DNA from: Aliikangiella sp. G2MR2-5
GTDB taxonomy: Bacteria; Pseudomonadota; Gammaproteobacteria; Enterobacterales; Kangiellaceae
Direction of reading: 5' to 3'
Length of the DNA stretch: 64,000 bases
Assembly (NCBI RefSeq): GCF_015687155.1
Contig: NZ_JADPQF010000006.1
Span: 246,044 to 310,043, forward strand
Shown: piece after piece, positions 53,950-62,893 of the stretch
How positions within the stretch are numbered: the stretch's first letter is position 1
Layout of the letters: the number at the start of each line of letters is the position of its first letter
Translations under genes and position numbers: made by a program
Notes under the pieces: model-generated
Database searches by the model: none
What the model was told of the DNA's origin: nothing
What the model saw: the letters and a program-made list of their open reading frames with translations, nothing else

Positions 53950-54231
53950 CTACCTGATAAGCTTCTTCAATCTCTCGTTTTCTTCTTCGGTTAGTCCAAT
54001 TAGATTTGTGCTTTTATGTTGTTGTTCCTCGCTAAGTGGTTGCGTGTCTTTTTCACTGGTGGCTGCTTTCTTTTTGATGCTGTTGTTTTTTGGTTGATTC
54101 CGCTCAATGGTGGCTTGAGTTTGGTCGAATTGCTTGCATTGCGGTGATGGCGTTAAGAGTTGGGTAATTTTGGTCAGGATTTTAGTTTTTCCGAGTGCAT
54201 TTTTGAATTCTCTCCTATTGAATTTTGGCAT
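53950..54231 (-). CDS. Small basic low-complexity protein
   Basis: 93 residues, basic N-terminus (MPKFNRREFKNALGKTK) then Gln, Lys and Ser rich; ends LTEEENERLKKLIR. Not recognised. It follows the gene at 54343 on the same strand, separated by 111 nt with a tandem repeat. It might be a small DNA- or RNA-associated protein, or not expressed. Confidence 0.4.
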   Translation of the reverse strand: MPKFNRREFKNALGKTKILTKITQLLTPSPQCKQFDQTQATIERNQPKNNSIKKKAATSEKDTQPLSEEQQHKSTNLIGLTEEENERLKKLIR

Positions 54232-54296
54232 TTTAATTCTTCCCTATTCTGTTCCTACTGGATGTTTATCGAGTGTTCGCCTGATGACTATCGAAC

Positions 54297-54340
54297 GACT
54301 ATTTACTGACTATTTACTGACTGTCTATTGACTATTTTTT
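54297..54340. repeat. 11-bp tandem repeat, four units
   Basis: gactatttact at 54297 and 54308, then gactgtctatt and gactattttt. Lies between two small leftward genes. Confidence 0.75.
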
Positions 54341-54342
54341 AA

Positions 54343-54699
54343 CTACCTGAACAAGAGTCGCGTGAGTCTGGCGCCCTTTTCTTTTTGCTGTTTTTTGCGC
54401 TCCTGGTTCTGGGTGATGTATTTGTCAACCAGTGCTAATAAGTCTGCCTCCAGGTAGCTGAGGTTTTGAAATGAGTTGACGCTGTAGGGTCGGTCTTTAA
54501 AGTTAATGCCAAGGGCGAGCATTTCCATTTCCAACTTGTGACCGGAGCGGTTTAAATTACTGCTGATGGCGTATATCAGATGTTGCTCGGTTGCGATTTT
54601 AAACTGATGCAAGTTTTTGAGCAGGTAGTCTGATGTGAAGTAACAAATATCTCTGGCTTCGAGTAATGCTTTAATCAGTTTGTCTTGTTGAGTGGTCAT
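54343..54699 (-). CDS. Small hypothetical protein, 118 residues
   Basis: Mostly helical and soluble (KLIKALLEARDICYFTSDYLLKN; NLSYLEADLLALVDKYITQ), with a basic C-terminal tail (ERKKQQKEKGARLTRLLFR). Not recognised. It looks like a genuinely coding small protein because the helical periodicity is regular throughout. Its partner downstream is the basic protein at 53950. Confidence 0.5.
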   Translation of the reverse strand: MTTQQDKLIKALLEARDICYFTSDYLLKNLHQFKIATEQHLIYAISSNLNRSGHKLEMEMLALGINFKDRPYSVNSFQNLSYLEADLLALVDKYITQNQERKKQQKEKGARLTRLLFR

Positions 54700-55889
54700 A
54701 AAAATTCCTTTTCTGTTTCTAAAACAACAGTCTTTAAAAAACGGACTTTAAAAAAAGACCAGACGACAAGTGTTTGCTGGATGGTGGCGCGCAGCACTTC
54801 TGGTCAATGCTCAGCAGGCAAATAAAGATTGCGAGCCGAGCGCCCGGAGGACATTTGAAAATCTATTAAGCTAGCGGCTAGAGGTTTCAACAGTTAAGAA
54901 GCGCGTGTCTTTCGTTACGCGATGGCCCAGTTCTCAAACCGGGTTAAGGCAGGTTGCATGTTGGTCAATAAAAAATGGTTAATGCAAAACATGTATTACC
55001 GAACAGATATTACCGAGCACATTTTGTCCCATTTCGACCAAACTTCGAACAACTCGCCTGAAACTGTTGAAACGCAAAACCTGGACCCCATGGCTCTCAT
55101 GGCATAGCTGTGCCGGTAATTGGTCGAGCTGGTGTATTGAAAAGGCGTGTAGTTACCTCATTGGTAGTGAACGCATTTTTAACTAACCAGACGATTCAAG
55201 TACTGGTGCAGAATGTCTTTGAGATTCATGGAATCCAGGTTTATTACTTTTTCTTTAGAAATGAGTAGGTTAGCCGCAAGGCGTATAGATTAGTGATATG
55301 AGATATTAATAGGAAGTGTTTGAGAAACTGGGGTCGCGATGTTAGCCGCGACAGGATATAATCCCTGTACGTCATTGTTGGTCTCCTTATACGAGATTGA
55401 CATTGACCAATCTTCGACCGAGAGTTGCCGCTCTCAACTGAAGGTGGCCGCTAACCGAAAGGTTGGCGGTTTCTTAACTAAAACTCGTGCATTTCCAAGC
55501 CGCTAAAGATTCACTTATTCAACTTAAAAACACTGCGAGTTTATCGAAACTTTCCAACCGCTAGCATTAAAAATATTAACATAATTGTTTTTGATTATGG
55601 AGGGATTTTTTGGGTGTAATTAGGGTTTGAGTTGATTTATCTCGTACACTAATAAACTGACATTCGCTGTAATTATTTAGAGCAGTTGTGCGTATGATGT
55701 TGGGACAGAAAAGCTTTTAATTGCTAAAGAAGCAAATTACTCTCTGAATTAAAATGCTCCGACTCTTTTGATTCCATTTATTCTCCTTTTGAAATAAATT
55801 GACTCTCACTCTAATTTTTGCAATTTAGACAGCAACGAAGTGGCAAAGCAAGAACAGCTCTGCCTGTCTCTTCTGACTCATTTCAGTGG
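54700..55889. other. Long gap with a hairpin terminator and one doubtful small frame
   Basis: 1190 nt. A 61-residue frame at 54922-55107 (MAQFSNRVKAGCMLVNKKWL) has a plausible ATG but no clear ribosome site and no family; I leave it undecided. A hairpin gtcgcg/cgcgac lies at about 55331-55350. A strong hairpin ccgctaacc-gaaa-ggttggcgg followed by tttctt lies at 55448-55475. Nothing else is supportable. Confidence 0.4.
55448..55475 (+). terminator. Strong GAAA-loop hairpin with T tail
   Basis: A 9-bp stem (one G-T pair), GAAA tetraloop, tail tttctt. It has no intact rightward gene upstream, so it may terminate a small RNA or a lost gene. Confidence 0.6.
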
Positions 55890-56849
55890 CTAAGAGGGAA
55901 TTTTTTTTGATAACCTGAGAAAGTTTCTTATCATTTCTTGATAATCAAGTATTTTCCATGAGTTTGACTTATAGCAGAAACGATAAACATTATCAGTTCT
56001 AAACTCTAAAGCATCCGGACTGGAGAATATTACAACACCGACCATCGAAAACAACTTTATATAGCAGGCATTTTTTGTAAAAAAAGCCCAATAATAATCG
56101 TTTGTAAATACATTTCTGACTATCTCATTTTCTTCTTCGAGCACGCTTAAAGAGACATCATTGTGAACACTCAAATTATGAAGTGACAAGCGTAAATTAT
56201 TGGCAACAGGGTCAAGAATATAGCGATACCCAAATTGAAAACAAGCCAATTCATAAGCAATTTTAATATAAAGTAACTCCATATCAGATAGATTGAGTGA
56301 TACCTCAATTGTCAGCTCAGGATTTTTTATGGTTTTGGTCTTAAACTCTGATTCAGCTATGGCTTCCCTGACTGATTTGGTAATAGAAGATTCTGTGTAG
56401 TTAGTGCCAGTTTTTTTTGCCATTCGCTTTGCTTTTTTTATTACTAAGTCCTCTATATAAGAAGCATTGGCTTCATCCACATTCACAAGAAAATGATAAC
56501 GTTTACTATTCTCAGAATCGGGCTCTATATTTATAGAACTATTAAGCTCATATCTTCCATCACGATGAATTGTAAATAACCTACCATCATCTAACCTATG
56601 CATTCCTGAAAATGGATGTTCTATCTTGATAGATTTACCTAAAATCTTATGTAAGTACCTATAACTTTTTAATAGAAAGCTATTTGATAAACGGCCTTCA
56701 AAATCTTTTCCCATAGAACTGTTACATAATTTACATACACACTCAAATTTCAATGCCCCACCAACAAATTCAGGTATTATATGCTCGGATGTACGGGGGT
56801 TATTCTTGGTATACAAATTTCGGCAAATAATACACTCTTCCACTAGCAA
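55890..56849 (-). CDS. HNH-type nuclease-domain protein
   Basis: 319 residues. The N-terminal MLVEECIICRNLY, SEHIIPEFVGGAL and CVCKLCNSSMG give CxxC, the E-H-x-x-P with catalytic His, and a second CxxC: an HNH zinc-finger nuclease core of the HNH_5 type (about residues 5-50). The remaining 260 residues have no motif that I recognise and may be a target- or effector-specific domain. Such single HNH proteins in accessory regions are often anti-phage or toxin-like; unproven. Upstream (56873) lies cctagtagcg, related to the long repeat edges. Confidence 0.7.
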   Translation of the reverse strand: MLVEECIICRNLYTKNNPRTSEHIIPEFVGGALKFECVCKLCNSSMGKDFEGRLSNSFLLKSYRYLHKILGKSIKIEHPFSGMHRLDDGRLFTIHRDGRYELNSSINIEPDSENSKRYHFLVNVDEANASYIEDLVIKKAKRMAKKTGTNYTESSITKSVREAIAESEFKTKTIKNPELTIEVSLNLSDMELLYIKIAYELACFQFGYRYILDPVANNLRLSLHNLSVHNDVSLSVLEEENEIVRNVFTNDYYWAFFTKNACYIKLFSMVGVVIFSSPDALEFRTDNVYRFCYKSNSWKILDYQEMIRNFLRLSKKIPS

Positions 56850-56905
56850 TCCACTCTCATTTATTTGTAACGCCTAGTAGCGAGTCTCCCTTAACAAATA
56901 AAGCA

Positions 56906-57781
56906 TCAAGTTTTCATTCGTAGCTTATCATGAATTAAATCAAATGTTAGATTGTAAGACCTTTTGTCCATAAATCCTGCATACTCTAGATTTTTACAAT
57001 CAAGCAAAGGCGATAGGTCATCGTTTTCTACGACCGTATTAACAAAAGTAAACTTCCTTAAGGAACTTAAATATTTCACAAACTCAAGATTTTCAATTTT
57101 ACCGCAATTATTTAGCTTGAGTGTCTCTAAACTAGAAAGCGCTTTAAATACATCGTTATTAAGTGCTTTTTTACAGGAGTACAGTTCTAGATCTCGCAAT
57201 TCTTTAAGCTCTGGCAATTCAGATAAATCTTCAAGTTTTGACATATATTCAAAAGACAAATGTTTTAAGTCTGAAACTTTTTTAATGCCATTCGTTGAAA
57301 CTATATTACCCAAATTTACTTTTAAACTTAAAAGCGAACCAGGCAAATTGATAGATTCAAAAGACTTGGATTTGGTTTTTAATTTGTGAAGTGTTAAGTT
57401 TTTTAATGAGTTACAACATTCGATATTAGATTTTATCTCGGAAATCTGCCCTTCAAAGATTTTCAAGTTCTTTAGATTCGAAAAATCATCAAAAGATTTA
57501 ACGTCACGAGGCAAAATAATTTCCTCCAACAAAACCTTATCTTGCAGGCAAGTCAAATCTTTGTACGATTGAGAGATTCGAACTCCTTTAGGTGAAGTAC
57601 AAGAGATAATTTCACAAAATTCATCTTGACTAACTCCATCAATTGCGGGAAAAAATATCGCATTGGCTTCAGTCGCTAGAGTAGTGATTACTTTATCAGA
57701 TAATTCTTGGGCCGCGACGACATATCGCACCCCATCTTCAGTTTGAAAACCAGTTAAACCACTTTTGTAATTTATTTCCAT
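56906..57781 (-). CDS. Leucine-rich repeat protein
   Basis: 291 residues. From about residue 80 on it has at least seven LRR-like units (LKNLKIFEGQ; LPELKELRDLELYSC; LSSLETLKLNNC; LSSLRKFTFVN), the SDS22-like bacterial kind. The N-terminal part (GLTGFQTEDGVRYVVAAQEL) is not recognised. No signal peptide, so cytosolic. It overlaps the membrane-protein gene upstream by one nt (TAATG), so the two are translated together. Role unknown; probably a protein-binding partner. Confidence 0.65.
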   Translation of the reverse strand: MEINYKSGLTGFQTEDGVRYVVAAQELSDKVITTLATEANAIFFPAIDGVSQDEFCEIISCTSPKGVRISQSYKDLTCLQDKVLLEEIILPRDVKSFDDFSNLKNLKIFEGQISEIKSNIECCNSLKNLTLHKLKTKSKSFESINLPGSLLSLKVNLGNIVSTNGIKKVSDLKHLSFEYMSKLEDLSELPELKELRDLELYSCKKALNNDVFKALSSLETLKLNNCGKIENLEFVKYLSSLRKFTFVNTVVENDDLSPLLDCKNLEYAGFMDKRSYNLTFDLIHDKLRMKT

Positions 57782-58143
57782 TAACTGCCCTCGCTTTTAC
57801 AGTATTTCATACCTGGAGATTGACGTTTGTTAAGCAAATTGCTCCCTTTCGTTTTCTCAACAGGTAAAATGGACACCCAGGCAAGCATGATATAGACAAA
57901 CTGCTTATTGTCGGCATTCTCCTTAAACTCTAACGTCTTTACTCTTTTTCTGAGTAAAAGATAAGCGACTAGCGCCGGAAAAAAGATCGGCAAGTAGAAT
58001 TCCCAAACCTCTTCGTCAAATGTAAATAGCTGAAACTTGATAGAAAATATCCACCTGAACAACAACGGACATGCAACCGAAATTAAATAAGCTAAAAAGT
58101 AAGCAGGAAGAATATAAAGAAATTTTTGTTTTTGGTCAGACAT
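57781..58143 (-). CDS. Small membrane protein, probably the N-terminal part of a larger family
   Basis: 120 residues from ATG 58143 (a TTG at 58170 is possible). Two or three membrane helices (FLYILPAYFLAYLISVACP; FYLPIFFPALVAYLLLRK; FVYIMLAWVSILPV). The pattern resembles the N-terminal part of a larger multi-helix family that I know without a firm name. The last 25 residues (NKRQSPGMKYCKSEGS) look unlike a membrane protein, so it may be truncated by a frameshift. It is coupled to the LRR gene downstream. Confidence 0.5.
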   Translation of the reverse strand: MSDQKQKFLYILPAYFLAYLISVACPLLFRWIFSIKFQLFTFDEEVWEFYLPIFFPALVAYLLLRKRVKTLEFKENADNKQFVYIMLAWVSILPVEKTKGSNLLNKRQSPGMKYCKSEGS

Positions 58144-58280
58144 TACCAGTTTCTTAATATTAGAAAACAACTATGCCAGTTCTTATACTAAACCCGGTGA
58201 ATTAATGCAACGACTGCCGACTATTGCCAAACTCGCCCTCCCCCCTGAAAGGCTTTAACTAGCACTATCCATTGCGATAC

Positions 58281-58300
58281 AAGACAAGACAAGACAAGAC
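58281..58300. repeat. Pentanucleotide repeat (aagac)4
   Basis: Four units of aagac, about 160 nt upstream of the ceramidase gene, within a 290-nt gap (58171-58460) that otherwise holds only its promoter region. Confidence 0.8.
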
Positions 58301-58460
58301 AACAAAACTAACATCTAAAAAAACAATAAATCCCCAAATTGGGTCAAAATTACTATTTCTCTCCCAGCCTTACCAATGTCTACTAACTCCTGATAAACCG
58401 AATGCTTTTGTGCAGTACATTCAGTTTTGTCATCAACAACAATGATAAAAAGGAGGCAAG

Positions 58461-60575
58461 ATGAATTTATTGAAAACAACAAAAGTCGGCTGGCACACCG
58501 GTTTAGCCGTTCTGCTTTGTCTGCTGGCAAGTTTCACTGCAAAAGCATCCAACCAATGGCTGATCGGCTCCGGCATCTACGATATTACCGGCCCGGCAGC
58601 CGACAGAGGAATGGTTGGCTACGGTGACCCCGGGCAAACAACAAAAGGGATCCACAGCAGGCTCTGGTCTCGAGCTTTTGTTATCGGCTCCCCGGATAAT
58701 GGCCGCTACCTGGCATTCGTCAGCGCTGACTTGCAAAGCATTACCCAGGGCGTTCATCAAGGCGTATTAAAAAAGATCGCTGCCGACGGAACCCTGTCAC
58801 CCTATTTTAATAAAAACAACCTGATGCTGACGGCCACTCACGTGCACGTTGGTCCCGGCGGTTATGACCACAACGTCATGTTGAATATGAGCGCATTGGG
58901 CTATGACGCTAAAAACTACAACACCATTGTTAATGGCATCTACCAGTCAATCCGCAATGCTTTTGTTAACCGATCCACCGGCACCATCAAGATCAATCAG
59001 GGCAGACTAACCGGTGCCAGCATTAATCGCAGCACTGTGGCCTATGGACAAAACCCGGATGCTGGTAATTACTCTACCGATATCAACGATACCATGACCC
59101 TGTTGAAACTGGTCAAAAGTAACGGTCAGGAAATTGGTCTGATCGACTGGTTTGCGGTACATAACGTTTCCAGTGATCAAAAACAACGCTTGATTACCGG
59201 TGACAACAAAGGTTACGCCGCCCAGTTATTCGAAAAAAACAAAGGGGTCAACTTGCCGCTGTCTAGTGGATTTGTCGCGGCATTTGCCAATAGCGAGGAA
59301 GGCGACGTCTCACCTAACGTTTGCGGACAGGAAAACGGCTGCGCCGGTAAAGGCAACAACGAAGGCAACGTTGCCCTCGCCGGTACCAAACAATTTAACA
59401 AAGCGCTTAGCCTGTATAACAATGCCAATGAACTTCTGTCCGGTACGCTGGACTATCGTTTTCAATATGTACGAATGCCCGGCTATCAGGTCAGTTCCAG
59501 TTATACCGGCGAAGGCGAGCAGACTTTGTGTCAGGGTGCCATCGGGTTTTCCATGACCGCCGGCGCAACTCGTGACGGACCATCCGGACAGGCTGGCGTG
59601 TTCGAAGGCATGACCCAGGACAATGAAGGTGATAGCTGGGATCGAAGCAGTGTATTGGGGGCGGTCAACGGCCTATTCGGTTTTATTAATGACTTTGCCG
59701 GAATTCTCGGATTCGATAAAAATGTGATGGGCAGTCGCACCCATGAGGCATGCCAGTATCCCAAGCCGACTTTCCTGCCGAGTATTTTAAGCGACGATGT
59801 CTATCTTTATACCGATGTCTTGCCGTTTCAGATTTTCCAGATTGGCCAGCTCGCCCTGGTGGGAGTACCGGGAGAAATGACCACCATGGCCGGGCGCAGA
59901 TTGCGTGATGATTTGCAGAATATATTGACCACAGCCGGCGTCAGTAAAATTGTATTCGCCGGATTGGCCAACGCTTACAGTGGTTATGTCACCACCAAAC
60001 AGGAATACAGCGTGCAATATTACGAAGGCGCGCACAATCTTCATGGCCCTTATACTCTGGATGCTTATCGCCAGATCTATGCCAACATGAGCGAGGCGAT
60101 GGTCAATGGACAAGCCGTTGCCGAGGGACCTGAGCCGAAAGACTGGTCGAACAAACAAATCGTTAACACCATTGGTGTGGTCTACGACGACAAGCGTCTG
60201 TGGGAATCTTTTGGTCAGGTCTGGAATAACGCGAAAAGCAGCTACCATAAAGGTGATACGGTAAAGGTCAAATTCCGTTCGGGCCATCCGCAAAACAATT
60301 ACCGCACCATGGGGAGTTTTCTGGAAGTACAGCGCAAAATCAGCGGCAACTGGGTGACGGTTTTAACCGATAATGACTTCAGCACCAAATTCAACTGGAT
60401 CCGGGATACCGCCGCCGATTGTCTGGCCTGTTCCTTTGCCCAGCTGGAATGGACCATCGGTAGTGATATGCCGTCGGGAACCTATCGGCTGCGTCATAGA
60501 GGCCACTGGAAAAGTGGCTGGGATGGCAAGATCCGTAGTTATAAAGGAAGCAGTCGATCTTTTAGCGTTAACTAG
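58461..60575 (+). CDS. Neutral ceramidase, secreted
   Basis: 704 residues. Signal peptide (GLAVLLCLLASFTAKA), ATG with AAGGAGG 6 nt upstream. Neutral ceramidase core: GIYDITGPAADRGMVGYG, the zinc site ATHVHVGPGGYDH, ANSEEGDVSPNVCG (active-site region) and the later VPGEMTTMAGRRLRDDL. The C-terminal part is the Ig-like domain of the family. It cleaves ceramide to sphingosine and fatty acid, likely from host or environmental lipid since bacteria rarely make ceramide. Monocistronic, denser GC than the island to its left. Confidence 0.93.
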   Translation: MNLLKTTKVGWHTGLAVLLCLLASFTAKASNQWLIGSGIYDITGPAADRGMVGYGDPGQTTKGIHSRLWSRAFVIGSPDNGRYLAFVSADLQSITQGVHQGVLKKIAADGTLSPYFNKNNLMLTATHVHVGPGGYDHNVMLNMSALGYDAKNYNTIVNGIYQSIRNAFVNRSTGTIKINQGRLTGASINRSTVAYGQNPDAGNYSTDINDTMTLLKLVKSNGQEIGLIDWFAVHNVSSDQKQRLITGDNKGYAAQLFEKNKGVNLPLSSGFVAAFANSEEGDVSPNVCGQENGCAGKGNNEGNVALAGTKQFNKALSLYNNANELLSGTLDYRFQYVRMPGYQVSSSYTGEGEQTLCQGAIGFSMTAGATRDGPSGQAGVFEGMTQDNEGDSWDRSSVLGAVNGLFGFINDFAGILGFDKNVMGSRTHEACQYPKPTFLPSILSDDVYLYTDVLPFQIFQIGQLALVGVPGEMTTMAGRRLRDDLQNILTTAGVSKIVFAGLANAYSGYVTTKQEYSVQYYEGAHNLHGPYTLDAYRQIYANMSEAMVNGQAVAEGPEPKDWSNKQIVNTIGVVYDDKRLWESFGQVWNNAKSSYHKGDTVKVKFRSGHPQNNYRTMGSFLEVQRKISGNWVTVLTDNDFSTKFNWIRDTAADCLACSFAQLEWTIGSDMPSGTYRLRHRGHWKSGWDGKIRSYKGSSRSFSVN

Positions 60576-60655
60576 TCGCCTTGACGAGCAGTCTTGACTA
60601 ATAGCATCAACTAATAGCATCGACTCATCGCTTAAAAAACGGGCCCCAACAAAAT

Positions 60656-60677
60656 GAGCCAGCGACAAAGCTGGCTC
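60656..60677 (-). terminator. Terminator of the leftward reductase/decarboxylase operon
   Basis: Stem gagccagc/gctggctc with loop gacaaa, followed on the minus strand by attttgtt, just past the stop at 60685. It may also stop ceramidase transcription. An 11-nt near-repeat (taatagcatc) occurs twice at about 60599-60621. Confidence 0.65.
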
Positions 60678-60684
60678 GATTCGT

Positions 60685-61791
60685 TTAGGTTTGCATCCTT
60701 TGCCAGATATTAGAAAAGCTTAAAGGTTCGAAACTATCCCGGGCAAACTCCTGGCGACAAATGCTGTATATGGCCTCGTTGTAGGGCGCATCAACTTTGT
60801 AACGATGAGCCAACGCCAGCAAATGACCATTAATATCTTCCAGCTCGTTTTGTCCTCTGGCGTTCTGCAGCACATCCTGCGCCATACTACTCAGCACCAT
60901 CTTTTTAACATTACGGCGAAAGAGCACGCTAGTCAGTTTCTGCGGCAGTAACGCGCTGGCTTTAATCAATAACCAGGCAGGCGCGCCGCCAACTTTGCAC
61001 TCGCGATAGCCTGCCGCCGAAACTATCTTAATACCTTCATACAGCTGACGACTCAATAACTTTTGAAACAAGGACATATCATCGATTTCCCGAAAACCGA
61101 CTCCCGCCAGTGTGGTCAATGAATTTGTCAGATTGATGATCATTTTACACAGTGCCGCATCTTGAAAGTGTTCGCTGTAAATTGCCGGGACACCGGCGTT
61201 GAACAGGTCGACCACGGACTGAACAGCCTTCTGGTTGTCGTTGTCAGGCGTTCCGAATAAGAAAGGCCCCTTGCTCTGATAACCGACGACGCCTGGACTG
61301 TCTAGCCACGCGTTAAAGCTGACAATACCGTATACCAGATTACTAAAATAGTCCGGTAAAATTTCCTGGTTGGCTACGCCATTTTGTAATCCGACGACGA
61401 TAGTATCTGATAACTCGTCTGCACCGAAAGCATCGACCAGCAATCGGGACAGACTACGTAAGCTGTAGTTTTTCACGCACAACAAAATGATATCCGGCGT
61501 GGGACAATCTTCAAGTCGATAAACAACTTTAAGCGGGACTGATTTTTCAGAAACAGTTTTTTCAGAAGCTGGCTTTGATGAAGCGGGCTTTTCCGGAGCA
61601 GCCCCCCCTCCTTCGTTCCCGTTTTTTTCAGCATGCAGCTGCAGGTAAGCGGTCATACCTACATTTTTTAGTCGGTCGAGTACTTGTGGGCGGTCGAATA
61701 CGTAAAAATTTTTATTGTGAGGTGCTAACCAGGCCGCGACGGTAGAGCCGACGGCACCAGCACCGACTAGTAATATATTGGGCTTGTTCAT
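60685..61791 (-). CDS. Ketopantoate reductase family (PanE/ApbA-like) oxidoreductase
   Basis: 368 residues. The N-terminal NILLVGAGAVGSTVAAWLA is the GxGxxG NAD(P)-binding start of the family; CVKNYSL and VGLQNGVANQEIL are its conserved segments, and CKMIINLTNSLTTLAG carries the catalytic Lys region. It has a low-complexity insert rich in Pro, Ser, Lys and Glu after about residue 60 (EKPASSKPASEKTVSEKSV) that ordinary PanE lacks. It overlaps the decarboxylase-family gene by 4 nt (ATGA). The true substrate may differ from ketopantoate. Confidence 0.82.
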   Translation of the reverse strand: MNKPNILLVGAGAVGSTVAAWLAPHNKNFYVFDRPQVLDRLKNVGMTAYLQLHAEKNGNEGGGAAPEKPASSKPASEKTVSEKSVPLKVVYRLEDCPTPDIILLCVKNYSLRSLSRLLVDAFGADELSDTIVVGLQNGVANQEILPDYFSNLVYGIVSFNAWLDSPGVVGYQSKGPFLFGTPDNDNQKAVQSVVDLFNAGVPAIYSEHFQDAALCKMIINLTNSLTTLAGVGFREIDDMSLFQKLLSRQLYEGIKIVSAAGYRECKVGGAPAWLLIKASALLPQKLTSVLFRRNVKKMVLSSMAQDVLQNARGQNELEDINGHLLALAHRYKVDAPYNEAIYSICRQEFARDSFEPLSFSNIWQRMQT

Positions 61792-62693
61792 GCTGTTACC
61801 TCTTCAGGACGACCGATAAAATCAAAGGGGGCACAATAGTCCGGGTTAGGCAGGTCAAAACAGGCATTCATACTCGGGGTGTAGCGGAATTGAAAAGGTT
61901 GCGGCTCTATCTCAAGTGCTCTGAGCATATCGCCATACGGTCCTTCACCAAAACTCAATACCCCCGGATCATCTCCTCCGTTGCGCCACAATCTGTCGGT
62001 AAATTTGTTAACGCTAAAAGTCCCGTTAAAACAGGTTGTGCTTTGTAGCAATTGATCTCCCAATCTGGAGTACAGGTTAGATTGAACATCAAACAACTGT
62101 TTTTTTCCACAGGTCGGTACTTTCAGTGAAAAATAATGATTTCCTGCCGCATCTATCGCTTCAGTGGTCGAAGTGTCGCCATCGATTCCGATATTGATCG
62201 TTTCGACCTGTTTCGGCAACCCCCAAATCTTTTGACCTCTGATACGGTTTTCTTTCGAAGTCACCGGCATATGAAAAACGTAGTAACCGAAGCGTTTAAA
62301 TTTCTGGATCAACATCGGCAATACCGGAACGTTGACCATGGGGTCAATCATGACCGGAATAGTCATCGCTATCTCGTTGTAAGGCGCAATCCCCAGAACC
62401 TGTTTGTACTCGTAACAGGAAAAGGTTACCAACGCCTTACCACCGGGCATGGCGACCGGTTTCATTTTTGAATGGGGCAACAACGCCTGAGCCTTGTCAC
62501 GATTACACAGGAAAACGCCGATGGCACAACTGACATTGCCATAGAGGGTTGGAAACAGGTAATCTTTACTTATCTGTTCGTTTAACGCCAGCGGCTCAGC
62601 AGCTGTTCGCAATTGAAAACGTTTAAAAAAGGGATCATTGAATTCGGACTGGTTATCCTGAAGACCGGGGACAATCTGGTTAGAGGGATTCAT
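61788..62693 (-). CDS. Acetoacetate decarboxylase family protein
   Basis: 301 residues. The ADC-family pattern is clear: NEIAMTIPVMIDP in the middle, then GYYVFHMPVTSKENRIRGQKIWGLPK, where the Lys of W-G-x-P-K is the Schiff-base lysine of the family. It starts the leftward pair and overlaps its partner by 4 nt. Many members act on other beta-keto acids or are hydratase-aldolases, so the substrate is open. A LuxR-type gene is divergent at 62894, 200 nt away, and may regulate the pair. Confidence 0.8.
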   Translation of the reverse strand: MNPSNQIVPGLQDNQSEFNDPFFKRFQLRTAAEPLALNEQISKDYLFPTLYGNVSCAIGVFLCNRDKAQALLPHSKMKPVAMPGGKALVTFSCYEYKQVLGIAPYNEIAMTIPVMIDPMVNVPVLPMLIQKFKRFGYYVFHMPVTSKENRIRGQKIWGLPKQVETINIGIDGDTSTTEAIDAAGNHYFSLKVPTCGKKQLFDVQSNLYSRLGDQLLQSTTCFNGTFSVNKFTDRLWRNGGDDPGVLSFGEGPYGDMLRALEIEPQPFQFRYTPSMNACFDLPNPDYCAPFDFIGRPEEVTA

Positions 62694-62893
62694 AATGAAG
62701 TCTTTATTGCTCTATGTTAACCGAAGATAAACGCCAGTATGATCAATTAGAACAACAAGTAGAATAGTAGATTTTACCTAACGCGATGTTTTCGGAGCAG
62801 TACTGTCAGAGAGCCCCTGATAAAAAACTTGCCCCAATAACGACGACAAATGATAAGTGATACGATAACAAGCAAAAATGAAGATACCTGATA

